From the NCBI RefSeq assembly GCF_019218295.1, contig NZ_JAHUZF010000006.1, positions 1 to 64,000 of the forward strand: DNA of 64,000 nt. The letters run 5' to 3'. This DNA is from Maritimibacter sp. DP1N21-5 (GTDB lineage Bacteria > Pseudomonadota > Alphaproteobacteria > Rhodobacterales > Rhodobacteraceae). The number at the start of each line of letters is the position of its first letter. The stretch's first letter is position 1. The notes beneath the pieces are model-generated. The model was not told the origin of the DNA. It saw only the letters and a program-made list of their open reading frames with translations, and did no database searches. This document shows positions 63,487-64,000 of this stretch, one piece after another. The translations under genes were made by a program, and so were the position numbers.

Positions 63487-64000
63487 ATGACTGCGCTTCG
63501 CACCCCTGCTTTGGCCCTTGCCACAACTCTTGCGGCTGGTGGCGTTGCAGGCAATCCGATTGACCAGATCCGGCCTGATGCCCCTGAACTTGCACCTTAC
63601 GGCCCGTTGCCCATCGGTGTGCAAACCCTCGAGGTGACGATCCCGGACAGTGTCGATGTGCTGAATGTCGACGAGGGTGTCATCCCAAGATACGACCGCC
63701 CCCTGACGCTGGAAGTCTGGTATCCGGCGGCGGAAGGCACCGAACAGGGTGGCTCATACACCGCGATGCTGCGTGACGGTGCAACAGAAGTCACGTTGAC
63801 CGGTCGAGCCGCCCGTGATGCAACCCCGGCAAGCGGCACCCGCTATCCGTTGGTCATCATCAGCCACGGCTATCCCGGCAACCGCTACCTGATGAGCCAT
63901 TTGGGTGAGAACCTGGCCTCGAAGGGTTACGTCACCGTGTCCATCGACCACACGGACAGCCTGTATTCCGATCAGGCGGCCTTTGGCTCCACCCTTTACA
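63487..64000 (+). CDS. Secreted dienelactone-hydrolase/PAF-AH-like protein (cut by window end)
   Basis: Partial, first ~171 residues from ATG 63487 (MTALRTPALALATTLAAGG), with a signal peptide ending near residue 22. PLTLEVWYPAAEG and YPLVIISHGYPGNRYLMSHLGENLASKGYVTVSIDHTDS in overview are the first strands and HG loop of an alpha/beta hydrolase of the PAF-acetylhydrolase/dienelactone-hydrolase type. The nucleophile elbow must lie beyond the window. GGATTTC precedes the start. Confidence 0.8.
   Translation, partial: MTALRTPALALATTLAAGGVAGNPIDQIRPDAPELAPYGPLPIGVQTLEVTIPDSVDVLNVDEGVIPRYDRPLTLEVWYPAAEGTEQGGSYTAMLRDGATEVTLTGRAARDATPASGTRYPLVIISHGYPGNRYLMSHLGENLASKGYVTVSIDHTDSLYSDQAAFGSTLY

Overview
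The window looks like a chromosomal segment of a marine Rhodobacteraceae (Roseobacter-group) alphaproteobacterium. The grounds are gene content and base composition: generally high G+C, a class I polyhydroxybutyrate (PHB) locus (phaR, phaP, phaC, phaZ), SdhE next to an XRE regulator, a MarR/LdtR-like regulator, a bufferin (BufABC) operon, ThyX, RlmJ with TerB-like proteins, and paired RTX proteins. This is inference; no rRNA or marker phylogeny is available here.

Region by region. 1-6534 is an accessory segment of visibly lower G+C. It holds a degenerate tRNA-Ser(GCT)-like sequence with a terminator, a small protein with a possible HEPN-like tail, and a ~1,734-aa protein with an N-terminal PD-(D/E)XK-like region, a STAND-type NTPase and a very long C-terminus (Avs-like architecture). 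6727-10425 returns to core-like sequence: a Tat-exported dioxygenase-fold protein, a membrane cytochrome-like protein, RlmJ, two TerB-like proteins and a PhnD-like protein. 10551-18631 is a polar amino-acid ABC transporter followed by a gamma-glutamylation (Puu-like) cluster: two glutamine-synthetase-like ligases around a class I amidotransferase, then a PuuB-like oxidase. A DegT-type aminotransferase and a beta-helix/RTX protein follow.

22289-28744 is the PHB locus, with two good PhaR operator candidates in front of the phasin gene. 28750-41806 is mixed: a GFA-like zinc protein, a large membrane hydrolase, several alpha/beta hydrolases, two tandem LysM plus SBP3 proteins, a GPH-type transporter, an HTH-SRPBCC fusion, MAPEG, GNAT and MFS proteins. 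A 23-codon ORF between two terminators is a candidate small protein or leader. 41894-46619 holds thrS and the bufferin operon.

46616-55436 holds a cold-shock protein, small secreted proteins, a repeat-rich intergenic region (five AAACTGC-type repeats and three REP-like hairpins), and thyX translationally coupled to an A+T-rich HNH-like gene. It also holds a lipoprotein/Slam pair (type XI secretion), a glyoxalase and two DUF1194 proteins. 55440-64000 has the LdtR-like regulator, sdhE, an XRE regulator, an aspartate aminotransferase, a second RTX protein, a MATE exporter, a DUF1007/NicO nickel-cobalt pair, and the start of a secreted hydrolase cut by the window end.

The strongest candidates for undescribed biology are the nuclease-STAND protein with its small neighbour, the Slam/lipoprotein pair, the thyX-coupled HNH gene, the LysM-SBP3 tandem, and the small ORF at 39667. 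No CRISPR array, rRNA operon or complete insertion sequence was seen.
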